DNA from: Liolophura sinensis
Taxonomy: Eukaryota > Mollusca > Polyplacophora > Chitonida > Chitonidae
Assembly: GCF_032854445.1 (NCBI RefSeq)
Contig: NC_088300.1
Location: forward strand, 22,055,608-22,119,607
DNA: 64,000 nt
Direction of reading: 5' to 3'
The position numbers and the translations under genes are program-made. Every line of letters starts with the position of its first letter. Positions within the stretch are counted from its first letter, which is position 1. A model generated the notes under the pieces. That model did no database searches. It saw only the letters and a program-made list of their open reading frames with translations, and was not told the DNA's origin. Of the stretch, positions 8,491-23,307 are shown in pieces.

Positions 8491-9411
8491 AGTGTAATAG
8501 GGTAAATTTTAGGCTAATCCTTAATGGTCTGTTCTGACGACACGCAAAATTTCTCAAATTTAAACTTAGCTCTCTCGGATGACATTCATTGGGTCATGCT
8601 CTTCACAGCGCAAATCCCGCTTTCAATACAAAGCTTACATATCTGCCTCTAATTCTCATGGCTGAACTTTCGGCCACGTGAGGCACATCGGATGTTCTTC
8701 ACTTTAGCCTCATCACTTTAGTGGTGTTTTTTAGACAGGTCTTTAAAGATTGCTCACTAATAAAAGTGATTTTCACAGTTACTGTGAAATACTGTGCATA
8801 ATACATAGTAATATACCAAAGAGTGTTGCATTTGGCGTGTACATACCACTCAGCATTTGTTATATCTTGTGTGTTGTGTGACAGGTTCAATCAGCCTCAC
8901 AAGTTATTGCTGCAAACTGGTGTCAAGTTTATTCCATTAAGCACCTCCACTCTAAAGTCTTAAGGTTTACAGTGGGTATAATAGTCTTGTAAGTAAATAT
9001 GGACAGAGGCATTGTTGCATAATTGTGTCTACTTTCGCCTAATAACTTGGGGCTAGGGGCCATATATTCACTGCATTGAATTAAATGGACAGGTTTGATA
9101 TAATAAGCAACAGAGAAGCACAGTTTTATTATCGGCAACATATATACTGGCATGGTACACGATTTGGATGCTGATATAATTTCTCGCGTCTTTTGAATAC
9201 CGTTGAAAACTGTTACACCGTTGAATACTTCTCTTTGTATGATTCTGTCCTAAATTTGCGATTTACATGTTTTCTTAGTTCTATGGTGGATTTCTGTTAG
9301 ACGTCGTTTTGGCATCTGGCGTTGCGATTATTAGCCTTCCTAAAACATCCATCTTGGTTGATGTCTGGTATAATGTCCGTTTAGACATTAAAACATACTC
9401 ACATTTTAAAC

Positions 9412-9640
9412 ATTTATTTATTTATTTATTTATATGCGATCGGTGTATAACTCCGCACTTAGGATAACAGCCATGTTCATGAGTGGAAGAATGCGGAATG
9501 ACTGAAGTAAACCATCGCACTTCGCCAAGTCCATGGTAAACCTCCTGGCATAAAGTCACAGTTCATCATCCGGGAGTAGAATTCGATCATGCGATCTAAT
9601 TGGCCAGGAGCCGATTGAATGCTGACGTATGATGTAGTAA
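9412..9640 (-). repeat. SINE-like element, minus strand
   Basis: Starts with (ATTT)n (reversed tail), then 'cggtgtataactccgcact', and runs into a body ending 'ggagccgattgaatgctga'. Related in layout to the minus-strand SINE at 29655-29905. Confidence 0.55.
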
Positions 9641-10584
9641 CAGACAGAGAGTTTAAGACAGTGCTTTATTTTTGTCTCACATCATTTTCTGCTTCATCAC
9701 CTAAGCTTAGCGTTGTTCAAGATTTCTGGCATATAAATGATATATATGATATGATTTCAGACATATAAAGCGAATATATAGGGAGCAGAGTAAGCTCAGT
9801 CTAGCAATTTGCATTTCCGTTCAGCTGTACACTAGATTTCGACCAACGGTCAATATTTGTGATGTCATCTGGATAGACATTGGAAGACATTTACACCAGC
9901 GTGGTCGACTAGGCTTGCAAAATGGAGAGCTTGCAAAATGGCTTATTCTTCATCTTCAAAGTCCTCAAAGGAATTTGCGAAAATAAATTTTGGAGAAGTC
10001 GTTCAATTTGGTAAATTTTCACTACTGTGGTCTCAATACCAAACTAACCCAACTGATACCCTCTTGTACCTTGATCCACTTAGTATAGATCAGCTACATT
10101 GTCTGAGCTGGGAAATCGCCTGGAAACCGCACAAACAGATAACAAACATCAAGCACATCATGGTTCAACCTAGACCGCTTGTGTCGACACAACCTTCAAA
10201 GCAGTCACTCGATTAGATCAACACCTTTGTGGCATATTTTTTTCAACTAGCTCACAGCTTGTGGAATACATGTAAAGTAGTTAACACGATTAAAGCGTTC
10301 CCAGGGTAACAGACAAGCATTCTCCCAGGTGTTACATGAACATCTCTCACACGTGTATTACTGTACAGTCATTTAGGGTTTGTTACGATGAAATAACCTT
10401 TTGACCTTGTGCAGAGGTCATTTGATTCCTAATGGTGTCCATTCAAGGCTAAATACATCAAGGTCAGATCATTTTGTCCAGATCAGTAATTCCGTTCGTC
10501 CAGTTTAGTCTCATGACCCTGGCAGTAGAAGGCGCCAGAAGGAACATTGCACAGTTAAACGTTTGGAATTCACAATCATCACTG

Positions 10585-10627
10585 CCCCCCCCCCCAAACC
10601 CCCCCAACCCCCAACACCCCCACACAC
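10585..10627. repeat. Poly-C rich tract
   Basis: Runs of C broken by A, ending in CACAC. Confidence 0.85.
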
Positions 10628-11364
10628 TCGCATGCTTCCAATACTTCTTCCACATTAATTAGATCCAGGGTAGAGATCGTTAAATCACAGGCACCTGCAG
10701 ACGTTCTCTGGATGTGCCAACTGGTACCTGGTTAATTGTCTATAAAATGAGGTAGCCCATTTGTAAATGTCATTAGGGTTTGGCCTCCCAAATCATGGAA
10801 AGCAAGTCGTTAAGGGCCTGTGGTTCTTGAGTAGTAACATAATGCTATAGAATAGCACTGCTTTTCTGCTGCTGCGAAAGAGTTCGTGATTTCGTTATGG
10901 TAAGGGTCGGTATTTTGTTAACCGATACTGCAATCTCGGTTTGTTATATTGATGCACAAATTCACAGGTACTGTTGTCAAAAATCTTCACAACTGACTGA
11001 GGATGTACTGCATTGATCATGACCGCGTTAATCCTGTGTCAGTGTGCCTCCACTACGTCTAGCATAACAGACATCCGCAAAAGGCACCCAGAAAGACCTG
11101 AATCGCAAACAAACGTCGTGTTAGCGTTTGGCTATAGTGTGAAAGTGACCTTTTCCAACAGTTAAGGCATATTGCTTAATTTATGAAAAAACAGAGGCAA
11201 CACATAGACGAAAAGACGTAAACGTGTACAACGTTATTTCATGAGAAACTGATTGAAACTTAGGTGGAGAAGGTCGAAAAGTTCATGAGGTTTCCAAAGG
11301 AAAAACGCGGTATTTGTACGAAAAATTGTTTCCATCGTCTTTAAATATATATTATATTTTGCTC

Positions 11365-11470
11365 ACACACCTCCCCACGTATAGCTGGAGAGGAAGCCCG
11401 CATGAACTGGACTTGAACTCACAGCGACTGCATTGGTGGGCCATTGCGTCGCGCTATGAAAGCATGGGGA
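11365..11470 (-). repeat. SINE fragment, minus strand
   Basis: The reverse complement contains 'ccaatgcagtcgctgtgagt', 'tcaagtccagttcatgcggg' and 'cttcctctccagc', matching the middle of the SINE at 5894-6171. Confidence 0.75.
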
Positions 11471-12739
11471 TTTGATATCGTAATATTAAGAATATACAGC
11501 CTTGGTGTCTTTGGTATGTGTACTCCCATACACTCTGTGGTGCAAATGGCCGCTGCACGGCTCGCGTACTTCGACCAACATGAAGTAGTTTACCAGCTAT
11601 GTTGCTGTAACAGTTTATAGATTACCTCCTGCAAGACCCATCAATCACGAGCCCTCTGATACTGTCCAGAAACACCAGTTTATCCAGGAGCAGTGGTGAT
11701 ACCACTTATCGTGGACCGATGGTGAACCAGCAACACTTCATTCAAAGGTGTCAATTTCACTGTAACTTTACGCATAAAAGAGCCGTTATAACATTGGTGG
11801 ACCTCTGAATCTGTAAGTCGTCAGGGTGTTGGTAAACACCATCACCATAAAAATGTCCTCAACACTATCTCGGTTTTTCAGGGAATGGTTCGGTTGACTT
11901 AATAACCCTGGAGGCTGTATATACCTCAGTATTCTTCGTGTGTAATACGTGACTTGGGCTGGAGCAGGGGCGGGCCGGCTGTATATCAGAGCTAATATGA
12001 CATGTCAGCGTGGGTCAATATGATATGTTTATATGACTGACGTAATGAGATAGTATGTGGGTCAAAACCTGCTAGCAAAAGCCGCAATATTTACAAAAAC
12101 AGCATAAGCTTAAGACAAGATTATGTGGTTTGTGATCATTCTTGAACACATGTTTTTCTTGAACTCGGTATCTTCAGGTGTGTAACGTTACATAAATAAT
12201 TAACTTACATTTTTGCGGATTTAGAGGCTTGGTTGTACTCTGTACCGTTGGAGACTTAAGTGAAGTCGTTGCTTTCATTTAGTTTCAACGAAGTTTTCTT
12301 AAAAATTTGTAATGACAAGATTCCGAGAAATCAGCCAAGTAAGCGATCAGAAGAGATAATAAAATAATCACGTTTACTTAGACCAGATGTGAACAACACA
12401 AAAAATGTCTTCCTCGATCAAAGAATAAATGATTTAACTATCGCTTTTTTCAAAGGAGCACTAGAAACCCTATTACCTTCAGAAAAAACAAAAAATATGG
12501 CATACAAGAAATGTCATTATCCGTGTGGCTTGATTGCAACTTTGTCAGGGAGAGCTTTCTTTATTCGATTGATCATGAATTCAGACTTTGGTAAAGAAAT
12601 GCAGAAAAAGGACCTGGACTGCCTCCAAAGTGACAACTGAGTTAAAATGTCAAATATTATTACTTTTAGAGCAAATTAAGAAACGTAAACGTAGATATAC
12701 GCATGGCCAACACTGACAAAGGACATGCGATCTGAATTT

Positions 12740-12830
12740 GAAAATATATTTATTTAATCATTTATTTATTTATTTGATCATTTATTTATTAAATCGGTGT
12801 TTAACAGCGTACTCAGTTTTTTTGATTTTT
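12740..12830 (-). repeat. SINE 3' fragment, minus strand
   Basis: ATTT-rich stretch followed by 'cggtgtttaacagcgtactc' and 'ttgatttttacgacgg', the reversed 3' end of a SINE. Confidence 0.6.
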
Positions 12831-13169
12831 ACGACGGTGGACAGAGTGAAAGAAACCAGTATGGATTTGAAAACTCGAAAATTAATGTAGAAATTATTCT
12901 TTTCAGTTTGTGTTTTATTCCAATTATATATTTAGATACCCTCTTACAGTTTTGTCAAGAGTACAGCACGGAAAATCCATTATTTCTTTATTTTTTATTG
13001 GGTTGCGGTTTACCACCTTTTATAGAAGATTATTTTACTTAAACGAAGATTGTCAGTTTTATTGATTGATATTACCAGCATTCCAAGAGTAAACCATAGG
13101 TATTTTCATTCATTGCTTAGGCGTACCGAGAAACATTCTTACACGTAAAGAACAGAACTTCAGCCTACC

Positions 13170-13550
13170 AACTTCGATAGCCCTAGTTGGTAGAGCGTCC
13201 GCTTTGGGGATGGTAGATCCATGGTCAGGTCGCACCTAAGACCTTAAAAGAGGAAGTTGTAAGTTCCTCGCTGACGATCAAAACGAAGGGTGATGAACGG
13301 CTAGTTGATAAAGGGTCGTTCATCGAGGGTGATGAACGACTGGTTGACCCGTATTAGTATAATGGCTCGGGTCGGGCGACTTACTTTTCATCGGTAAGTC
13401 GTCTCAGTGAAGCAGCACTAGATGAAAGAGGGGTGAAAATCCGTCCTGCAACAAGGAGGCACATTACATGCACTCTAAGGGCTCCTTCGTCCTCATATGA
13501 CTGAAAAATCGTTAATTACGACATTAAACCCCGAAGCACTCACTCAGAGT
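13170..13550 (+). repeat. Second tRNA-derived SINE family with CACT tail
   Basis: Head 'agttggtagagcgtccgct' resembles a tRNA box A; body includes 'gaagcagcactagatgaaag' and 'cctcatatgactgaaaaatc'; ends 'gacattaaaccccgaag' plus CACTCA repeats. Different from the main SINE. Partly degenerate, with an internal duplication around 'gggtgatgaacg' (about 13288 and 13329). Confidence 0.7.
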
Positions 13551-16500
13551 GTCAGCCTGATTGAGCTTTATACGCACGTGTCATATCCGTGGACGCCAAG
13601 TAATCTTCAGCAAGTACCATGTAAGATCCCCTCCACAAGATCCAATCGAGCGATTTCGGCCGCTTATTATACCGCCAACGCATACGTATAGCAGTGGGAC
13701 CGGGGAGAATCGCGAGCTTCAATCCATAAACCTGGAGCTGATATAAGGAAACGGTAATCCCCGCAGCTAACACGTTCATCCTCAGTCTTTTGAAAATGAA
13801 TCTGGGGTAAGTAGCCAAGAGCAGAGAGGCTTGCTGATAAAATCTGCATCGATCCAAATGACTATCCCCAGTGAGGCTAGAAAATCAGTGGTTTAGGGCT
13901 GAGCAGATCATAGTAAGTACAGAAACTTAATAAACACATCCATCGACAATGATTTTACCGCGAAAAACAAAAGGTACAGTTTTTCGGAATTTGGTTTTCT
14001 ATGTTCAAACTTACTTTTTAGCTGATCAGTGCGAGCGGATTTGATTTGCTAGGCTAAACTGTTCAAGTTCTCGCAAGAGAGGCTGATTCTTTACAGCTCA
14101 CGGTTCAATGACATCATTACAAAGCACGTGTAAATTAACAAGCAGTACAATTTAGTAGCTTTCAATATCGTAAAAATTCACATAAATATTTAGATAATAG
14201 TATGTATCTTTCGAAAAGAAGCATTATTGTAAATTCTTGCAGAAACCCGCCTTTCGAGGTCATGCATGATATTGCAGTTGACATACGGTAAAGCCTACAA
14301 TGCACCAGCTCACGTAAAAAAAATGCTGTATTAAGAAAATTTGTAGTTTGTTGAGGGTACATTCACTGTATGAGCCAAACGTGCAAAGTTGGTTCAAAAG
14401 CCATTAGCACTGTTCCCTCACTGGTCCTGAACTTGCTTTGCTCATACAATCCACAGTATATACCCATGGGATCCAAGAAACCTTTTCCAGAAGGACGTCC
14501 ATTAAGTAAATATCTGTTCATTCCAGGCTCATTCCAGAATCTCATTTAAGAACGAATTAATAAGCCTTTCCATGGGGCCGTCATTAGAACGGCATGAAAC
14601 CTTGAACCATAAACTGCCACGCTTGCCATGACATGTTTATTGGCTATTTCTTCATTTAATGCGCGTCTGTCGCTTTCTGCTTGGGTTCGCTGGATACCCG
14701 TTCCGTGGTCTGCCATCTAGATCTCTGAATAATCTTTTCCAAACACAGTTAGATGTCTTCCACGAAAGTACAACCCATGAAATAATCTGGCCTATTCAAC
14801 TATGCAAGGCTAGAAATCAATCATTTTAACTATTAGATGAATCATTATTACCTTGTTTTCACACCATTTGTCTGAGTATTCACATTAATAAATTCATTGT
14901 TTGTCAAATACTTCCGCTTATACTTATATTTGTCGAGGTTTGGTGATATTCTGGTCTTATAAAAATGCAAAGTGACAATAATTGTATTTGACTGATGAGT
15001 TCCTAATATGGAGCGACATATGGAACGAACACTACATGGTCTTTATTCTGGAAAACCCAGTATGGAAACAAAAATTGGTAAGGACAGTTGTCCTTGATGT
15101 TTAATTACTTTTTCGATTACGTACCTTTCGAAACACTTGCTCCATTTGTCTAACCATTTTTATTTTCTCTCGTCTGACGCAGACTCTATATTTCATGTTG
15201 TTCCATGGTTTAAGGAAAGTTTGTCCACACGTTTTTGTAAAAGGTGTCAAGGACTCCAAAGAAAATCACATGCTATGCTCCAGCCTAAACCTGACCAGTC
15301 CACCACCAATGTACTTTTTGAAAGCAGTACTTATTTACTGTACGCCATTTTAAATCCCACTCGGTGACATTCACCGCACTTTTATATGCGCCTGGAGAGT
15401 GCGTTTCGTTTAACACACATACGAATGCCTCAAGGATGGTTTGTAATTTTTTGTTCCATACTTTTGTTTTGCGAATTTGAAGGCTGTACACTGTATCAAA
15501 ATGGATTTATCTTCGTCGGATTTAAATTCGAGCGTTTTTTGTTTTTCTCGCAAAAATGGCGGATCTCCTAAGGAGTTCACACTCGCCATTCTGGTCAAAG
15601 AAGACTAGACTGAAATTAACACCAGCAACCCGGTATTAAATGCAACGAATCAAGAGTTTTATAATGCTTACATCACTTCACCAGGCATGCTCTATCAGCT
15701 TTAATATCAGATTTTTAGAGCAATGCGAGGTTTTCCCTGAGAACATTCTCTGGTGCCAAATATCGGCGAACCCTTACACAAATCTGCATACAAAACTTCG
15801 ACTGAGTCCTATTATATAATCTGTCTTCTGCTTTATATGAATGTCTACCATAAATTGGTAATGTGTCCAGATTTCTTTAAACGAGCTATATCAAGGATGC
15901 GAAAAAGGTTGCCAAGATATTATGGCTGGTATTATGCTCGTGAAATGTATGTAGGCTAGTTTAGTTTACAGATAGATTCGTGGCTATATAAATGCATTTC
16001 TCCGGAATTCCCCACTTGCCTTCGCTTCATCCTATAGATAAATAATGCAGACGACGTCTTCAGATCAAGATGGATGACCGCAGCGTTATTTCAAACTGCA
16101 TGACTCGGAGTATTGATTCCGATCCACTGTACCCATACAGTCTTGTAGATGTATAACAGGGCCTGTGGAGATCTATTGACGTGTAAACACGAGAGCGCCA
16201 CGGATGAATATACTGCAGATACAATGTATATCTATCATATAATGCACATACATCACTGAAGATAACTATATTACAAAACTTAGGTTCCATACAAGGCTTG
16301 GTGGGTTTGAAATTGAACATGGAGGTATTTGAATACAGCAGCAATACAGGAACGTAAAAGGTAAGAGACCCGTTAGATGGGAACAAATGACGAGACCTTC
16401 GTGAAATAATAAAGCGGTATATTTTTTTATAATAAGTGATTTTGAATCAGTCCAGCAAATCACTTGGATATAAACTTAGTACTGTTATGAGATGTCAGAT

Positions 16501-19120
16501 CGAAGCTGGGCTGTGAGGAAAATAAAGCTGAGTTCATTTTGAGCCATGTTTTCTTCAAGTTCGATACGCAATATGTGTTATTTACAAAACTCATTAATTA
16601 TCCACAAAGCAATAGCGTGCTATACGATCTTGGGTTCGGTGAGACTAAATCCCTTCACCTTAAACCCAAAACACGTTAACATTGGTTTTACTCTGTGAGA
16701 ACTGTACAAACTAATTTATCAGTGTCAACAATTGTTTGGCTGGAAGACAAATACCCAAGAGAGACGTGCCGATTGGAATGATGTGGTAATTAGAGCTGAG
16801 TTTGATGATAGTCCGTGATTGGGTCATGAACGGGTGTGAATATAGGATCTCCAACACTCTAGAAAATCTCACATGATCTGGCGATATCTGTATTACGGTA
16901 TTAAGGAGTACAGTGTACTGTTTTAGAGACGACTAATAAGTGTGAAACAAAGTAAATTATGCAGAAATCAGTAACACATTTTGACTTGGTTTAACTATTT
17001 GATATTGTTTTATAATACTATGTAATATAATAGCGTACTCAGAAATGATGTTATAGCCTATTACAACTCAAGATTCAGAAGGCACCTGTATTTGGCATTA
17101 TGACATAACAAGCACATTGTGATTATACGAGATATCCGGAAGTTGCAAATTCCGGGTTTTGCAATACTGTATTATTACAATGATCGACTTTTTATTCAAA
17201 AAGTTAGGCATACATATGTCGCCCAGACAGTAGAGCAGGATGCCCTGTTATCAAACGTAATAAAAGCTCCGGTTATTATCGGGGAGAATTCTAAGAGTGC
17301 CATCCATTGTTATTTAGCGAACCAGTGAACTCCCCGCATGTGCGCGGTCTAGAACAGAAATATTGTAACCCTTTGTCCACAACGCGTGCAGTAAACACAA
17401 AGTCTCGCACGATCTTTCCACTGCGGGCTAACGGTAAGTTCTAGGGGGTAAGTTCCAATCAACACACATAGCAGAGATCGTTAATTAAGAATAGTGCAAA
17501 AAACGGATCAAATATATCAACAGTCACTTTCATTACTAACGGGACGTGTACCTATTTCTTCCGCTGATATTCACCATCGGCTGCGTTATCTTTCATATAT
17601 GGCTATTATACCTTAGTGCTCTCTTGTCTGTTATCGTATCACCTGGGCATGTAGTTACAGTGCACATGGTGCTGGATGAGGAGGAAGGTTCTTCCTCGCA
17701 TTTGACCTTTGTGACCTTAACTAGGGCATATCGCATCTAGTGTTTGAGAACGTACACTCACGCATATATAGTACGGTATAAAAGGTTGGCTGTACGTTGG
17801 CTGTACTGTACGGAGTAAAGGGAATTTCGTGTAGGCGCTACAATTCCGTGTTCTGGATTTTTCGGTATTGAGTTTTTCATACATGGGCAGAAAAGACACT
17901 CACCATGGACAAACGTCACGGTTTAACGTTCGCTAAAAGGTCATTCCAACTGAAAGAGCATGTTAATGAGTGTGGTAATCGATTACTGAAACATTGCTGA
18001 CAATTCTTCTGGCGATACATAAGGTGTAACGAGGCGCCATGTTGTAATAAAGACGGCTTGAGGGGAGAGAGACGACGAAAGCTTTTAGTCAAAGGTGAGA
18101 GTCACGTGATCCGATCTTTTATCGTCTGCTGCCTGAACTTGTGTTTGGACATGTCTAGTTTTTCTACAGAGACACCCCAGACGTCCACCCAACGGGTTGG
18201 TGATGTACCAGGGGAGGCTGGTCAGACAAAGCTCTAGTGCCAGTTAGCGATGAATATCATTATTTTACATCCCTTTTCCATCCACAGGATAACAAGCCCA
18301 TGGTAATTTGACATGCAAAACTACAAGCAATTAACCAGAATAACTGAGGGGTGACGGTGTAGTGACGGTCACTTTCATCTCAAGTGACAGAACTGACATG
18401 GATTCAAATAATTACAATGACCTGGCTGTATTTTATCAAGGGAAGTTTTTAATTCAGGTGGAGTTCTTTCACTGATAAGACAGTGCAATTAAGGAAACAT
18501 CATTTCGCATTTTGCAGAAATAATTAAGTAGATGTAATGGTGTGGAAGTAAAGATGTGGAAGTAATTAAGCTATGAATCCGTATTATACTTAATTAACGG
18601 TCCCAGGAGCATGAACACGTTCCTGATGCTCCATTAGCTCCATCGCACGTCTCTTGGTACCTATACCATGGAATACATTTGTTCCATGTACATGGCATGG
18701 TCACATGCAGATTTTATGTTCATATCATAGTTTGAAACGCAGACCTTTTGTACTTTAGCCTGATAGCAAACACGAATACAGCCAATTCAGAATGTGCTAA
18801 TAATCCATATGCGCCATAAAAATGTGTGGTTAATATATCGCACTGATACATGCATAAAAACACGTTGTTATTGGTAATGTTTTAGTGTGTTGAATTTTTA
18901 ATGAATTTTATTCATGCCGGTCAGGTGTTTACTGTATAGAAAATGAACCTTAAATCGTTCACCTTGAAAACAACTCCATCTTGATGTTGTTGCCATGGGA
19001 CCTGTCCTATGGTCAGAAAGACTCATACCTTGTCTATCCACAAATCCAAATCACTTGGTAACGTCATTCGACTCGTTCAGGAAAATTATCAGTGGTGGTA
19101 CTTGACCCATCCCAGACCTT

Positions 19121-19200
19121 GATTTTTTTATTTGGTGTTTTACGTCGTATTCCAGAATATTCCCAGTTCTTTAGTTTTGCACATAGTCCGTTGTCGCATA
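19121..19200 (-). repeat. SINE 3' fragment, minus strand
   Basis: 'ttatttggtgttttacgtcg' and 'tattccagaatattc' are the reverse complement of the SINE 3' end. Confidence 0.65.
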
Positions 19201-21899
19201 TGAACACATGCGGTTGATTCAGTCCTTTACATTCCCAGTGCCCTTTATTTTATAATCACATGTGAATCAGTGATTAGTTTTATAAAATGTATTATATTGT
19301 ACTAATATTTAGGGCAAGATTTCTTGAATGTTTTCGGTTTTATAGAGTGCTTTACGACTCACTGAGTTTCAGGTTTTGGCGAAACTGATTTATACAATTC
19401 TTCAGCTTTCTTGGGGTTTTACAAAACAGTACTACTCTTTGATTTCCTATTTGTATTGATTCTCAAAGTGAAGTAATTTTTCTTTGTCTCCATATAACAG
19501 GCCGGTCCAAATGCTGACATGTTTACAGTTCTACCTCACTGGAACATCATTCAAAAGAAACCGGAAATGACGTCCCACCTTCTTAGGGTGCCATGACATC
19601 TAACCGGTCAGAACTTCGTGCATCCGCTTACACTGATAAAAAGCCATGGATGTTCCAAGATTTCCAATCTTAAAATAGTAAATATGAACCGTTTTGGGCT
19701 TGAACCCGTCTCTCGATCACAAAGCGGGAGTAATAAAAAAAATGCTATTAGAAGATATTTTATCACACTGTGACAATGCAGACACTATGAACATGTACAA
19801 TGAAAGGAAGAAAAGCTTCGTCAATAAACGTTTGTGACTGTTTCTAGAGTTAAGAGAAAAACTTCCCATACATAATTGACATTATTAAAAATGGGTAATT
19901 CAGATATATTATTGTTAAGGGTGTCGTGACCCGAAGGCCTTTAATGAAATAAGCACGGCGTAAATTTAGCTTAGTGATTGAAATGCGTAGATGACACCGC
20001 CTTATGGAACTATGCCAAAGACGGGGCTTATTTTATGTCGAAGAATCTATGTATGTAGTCTGGCGAAAGTTGTCCTGGAAAGACACAACGAGACAGTCTT
20101 TCTTTCAAAACATCGTTGAGTATAGCATATCCAGTGAGACGCCTTCTGAACCAACCAGTCAAACAGACTTGCCATTTATACGAAGTTATAAAGGCTGTTA
20201 TGCTCATACTGGGTTAATACTGTGCTAACACCAGGTCACATTTGTTTGCTTACAAAGGAAGTGAGATATTTTTTTCCATTCGGGCTCGTTCCTGAGGAGA
20301 CTGCCGAGAAGAAACCACCAGTCTGGCCACCCCGCCAACAGCTAAGGTTTTAGATATCAGTCGGTTTCTGATGGTGTTTATGCAGAACGCTAAACATAAT
20401 TTAAGTGTTAGACCTAATGGGCGAATTCTCCTTAAGTGGCTCATTGTAAACAGTTTGCTTCTACAAGATGGTATCTTCGCTAAAACAAAAATATGGACAT
20501 TGTCAGATGTTACTGAATCGGGTTCCACTCGTGTATTTCAACCGGCTATCCCTTTTTCACATGGTCTCAAGGAACCATATGGTTAATTCAGTCTGTGTGA
20601 CTTTTCACATTTTCTTAAACAAAGTTACCGTTAGGTCATCTATTTTATGATGATGAACCAACACCATTGCTAAATATTTTCACATGTATATATTTCAACA
20701 ATACAGATATCAGTATTTTGGTTAGAATCTTGCCTCATTACAATAACCCATGTAGCCAAAGTGTGTTGAAAGCGAACTAAGTATTAAGCGTAAGTTTTGT
20801 TCAGGATTTAATTACCCATAAAGTAGGGAACCAGCCGAGAACATTTCATAAAATTAAATGATATACATCATTGATTTACAACACTGAGTCCTATACTCTG
20901 GGTGAGATCTAAACCTGCAGCCGACAGCATACGAATTCGGCAACTGCAAATGTATTATATTGTTGTGTGGCAACGATTATTTACGATTAGAATGATTTGA
21001 ACATTACACCAGGTCTTTGCTTTATTCATATGAGTAATGGACATTATGTCAGTGCACAATACTTCACGCCAATAGAATTTGCTATCTGCATGTTTGTGAT
21101 GTATTGGGATCCTGGATATAGTATAAACATTATAGCTATGGCTCTAACTGACGTTGGCACCCTTAACGTGCAGCTGTAAAATATTGCATGGTATCTCCTA
21201 TTCCATTTCATGAAATGTTTTTGAACAAGTACACAATAGGTTAAACCTAGAACTGCAACTCTGTGAATGGATTGGCTTCTAAAGAAGGCAAACTAGTGCC
21301 TTGCAGAGATGTACGTATACAGACAATTCAACAATTGCTACACAGTGTTTAATTCTTATAAAAAGCCTGATACGAACTACGCCAATGGAAGAGAGAAACT
21401 AGTATGTGCTGTCGATTGAAGACACATAGGAATTTTAAATCATCACCGACGATAACAAAGCATTCATCTTTAAATCCAGCGCAGATAATTCATATCTCCT
21501 TTGCAGTAAAGACCAACAAGGAGGAAGTCATTTATGGAGTCATTTCTTAAAGTATCATTTATCTGATATTATGGTTGGAGGAATTCGAGGTGTATGTCGA
21601 GATCAATACGTATTTCGCCAGTGTCCCCTTTGACTTGCTGACAAACAGTATGGGTGCAGATTATGCAGTCATTATCTAAGGCAGTTAATCACTGAGTTTA
21701 TGTTCAGTTGTACAGTAATGTTCCACATACGAGGGAATGACAGGTTATGTCTATGCTGAGTTCTCAACCTAATGATATCTAGCAGAGTAACTACATATGT
21801 TATACATGGTGCGGGCATAGACAGGGATAAATGTGTAAGCTTAGGTTTACATCGCAAAAGAAATATGTACTACGCATCCCTGTGTGGCAAATCGTTATT

Positions 21900-22020
21900 G
21901 TTGTTTGAGCAGATGGTCGTGTGTTTTCCCCAATTTTGCGAACCATAATGTTGTATGAGTCAAATATTGTTAAGTACGGCGTAACACATTAATCAAATAA
22001 ATAAATAAATAAATAAATAA
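21900..22020 (+). repeat. SINE 3' end with (AAAT)n tail
   Basis: 'agatggtcgtgtgttttccc', 'caaatattgttaagtacggc', 'gtaacacattaatc', then about five AAATA units. Confidence 0.75.
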
Positions 22021-23307
22021 GTGTGGCTTGATCTGAGTGTATATGGCCTTATGGCTATTATCAAAGAAAAATATTCCAATGTTTCTTTAATAATTTACCC
22101 ATGATTGTTGGTCATTATTTCCTATGATGATAACTGATGCTATGTACTCGAAGTGCTAACGACAGCTGACAAAATAGTATGGACAACTTGCAGTTTCTGC
22201 GAGCTACCCTGATTAGCAGGTCGCAAAGAACGAAGCCCTTAACTTGATATTGACTGGATATATTAAAGCAATGAATAAATAACTGGCTAAGATGTGTTTT
22301 GATTGTCATCTATTTTTATGAAAAACTTAAAGGATGGTGTAATGTGAATATTTTATGTCTGTCTACTCGTAGTGTTTTAAAGTTGTAATAGGCTACTACC
22401 ATGTTGGCGAATTAAGAAGATAATCTCTATCTGACTGTGTCCATCAAACTAAAATGGCCCTATCATTTAGCTGTATGTAACACGCGTGCATCGTGCCAGT
22501 TGGACACAGCATTGGTAGCCAGATGATAATGAGCTCTGGCACATGTACTTCACATTAGGCTGGGCTGTACCGTGCTCACTCAGGCCAAATATTGTTGCCT
22601 AATATACCAAGGGTTAGCTTGATACCAAATATAGCAAATGTTATCGCCTCCTTGCGCAACCCATACACATGCCATAGATAAGTGCATGCCATATTTCCCT
22701 CCTCAAACTTGTGTTTAACTGGGCATAAGTGATCCGTCGACGATGCATGGTGTTGAGGACTAGCCAAGAGAAATCAATACCAGTGATATCGATCTGCAGA
22801 CCGCTGCGCGGGAATCCAATTCTCACAGTTTTGTTAAGTCCTCATTACATTCTAGTAAAAGTCTCCGTGGATGAAGCAAATTCCCTTAGCACAAAAACGG
22901 AAGGATGTGGTCACGTGATTGTACCATCTCTGACCAAAGTCTTGCGGAATACGTGCTATGAGGTGAGAGTTAGCCAGTAGCACATCCCCTGACACGGGAC
23001 GGATCTCGGCCTTAGTTCTCGGCACCCTCCTCCCCAGAGTGAAGCCCGTGGTGTTTTTTGATCTCAGCAGGAGCGGAGGAAATCTGAACCCCTAGTCTTT
23101 TGTCTCTGTCCTAAACACAGATTCCGGCGTTTCTTGATTGTTTCCTTCTCTAGATAACTCAGTTTGCTCTTAATATTTGAATGAAGTACCCGTACGAAAG
23201 TGGAATCTATCGGACCTTTGGGTAACCTCGTGGACAGTGTGCAGTTGAGCGAAGTAAATTTGAAGTGGTTTGTGAGTGCGGGGCAATTGTTGTGTTTTAT
23301 GGGCGCC

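Larger units (their letters stand above)
7534..23307. other. 15.8-kb stretch between globin first exons 1 and 2
   Basis: Read for a globin exon 2 (acceptor AG, one base completing Arg, then Leu/Phe-Phe and a Pro) and found no convincing match; such exons are only about 130 bp, so one could be missed. Contains repeat copies at about 8093-8490, 9412-9640, 11365-11470, 12740-12830, 13170-13550, 19121-19200 and 21900-22020, and a poly-C tract near 10585-10627. The rest is unassigned AT-rich sequence. Short open frames in it look like chance. Confidence 0.5.

Noticed and set aside
13552-13857. 101-residue minus-strand frame next to a SINE
   Set aside because: Overlaps the end of the CACT-tailed SINE and shows no known domain.
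14363-14545. 60-residue minus-strand frame with protein-like composition (GKGFLDPMGIYCGLYEQ)
   Set aside because: No family recognised and no splice sites that I would defend.
22328-22345. TTAAAGGATGG, similar to the TTAA transposon end
   Set aside because: No matching inverted partner found in the window.
23200-23307. Upstream ATG start (23200) for globin first exon 2
   Set aside because: Would add 36 residues and remove the Gly2/Cys3 signal that all four exons share; the MGC ATG has the better context.
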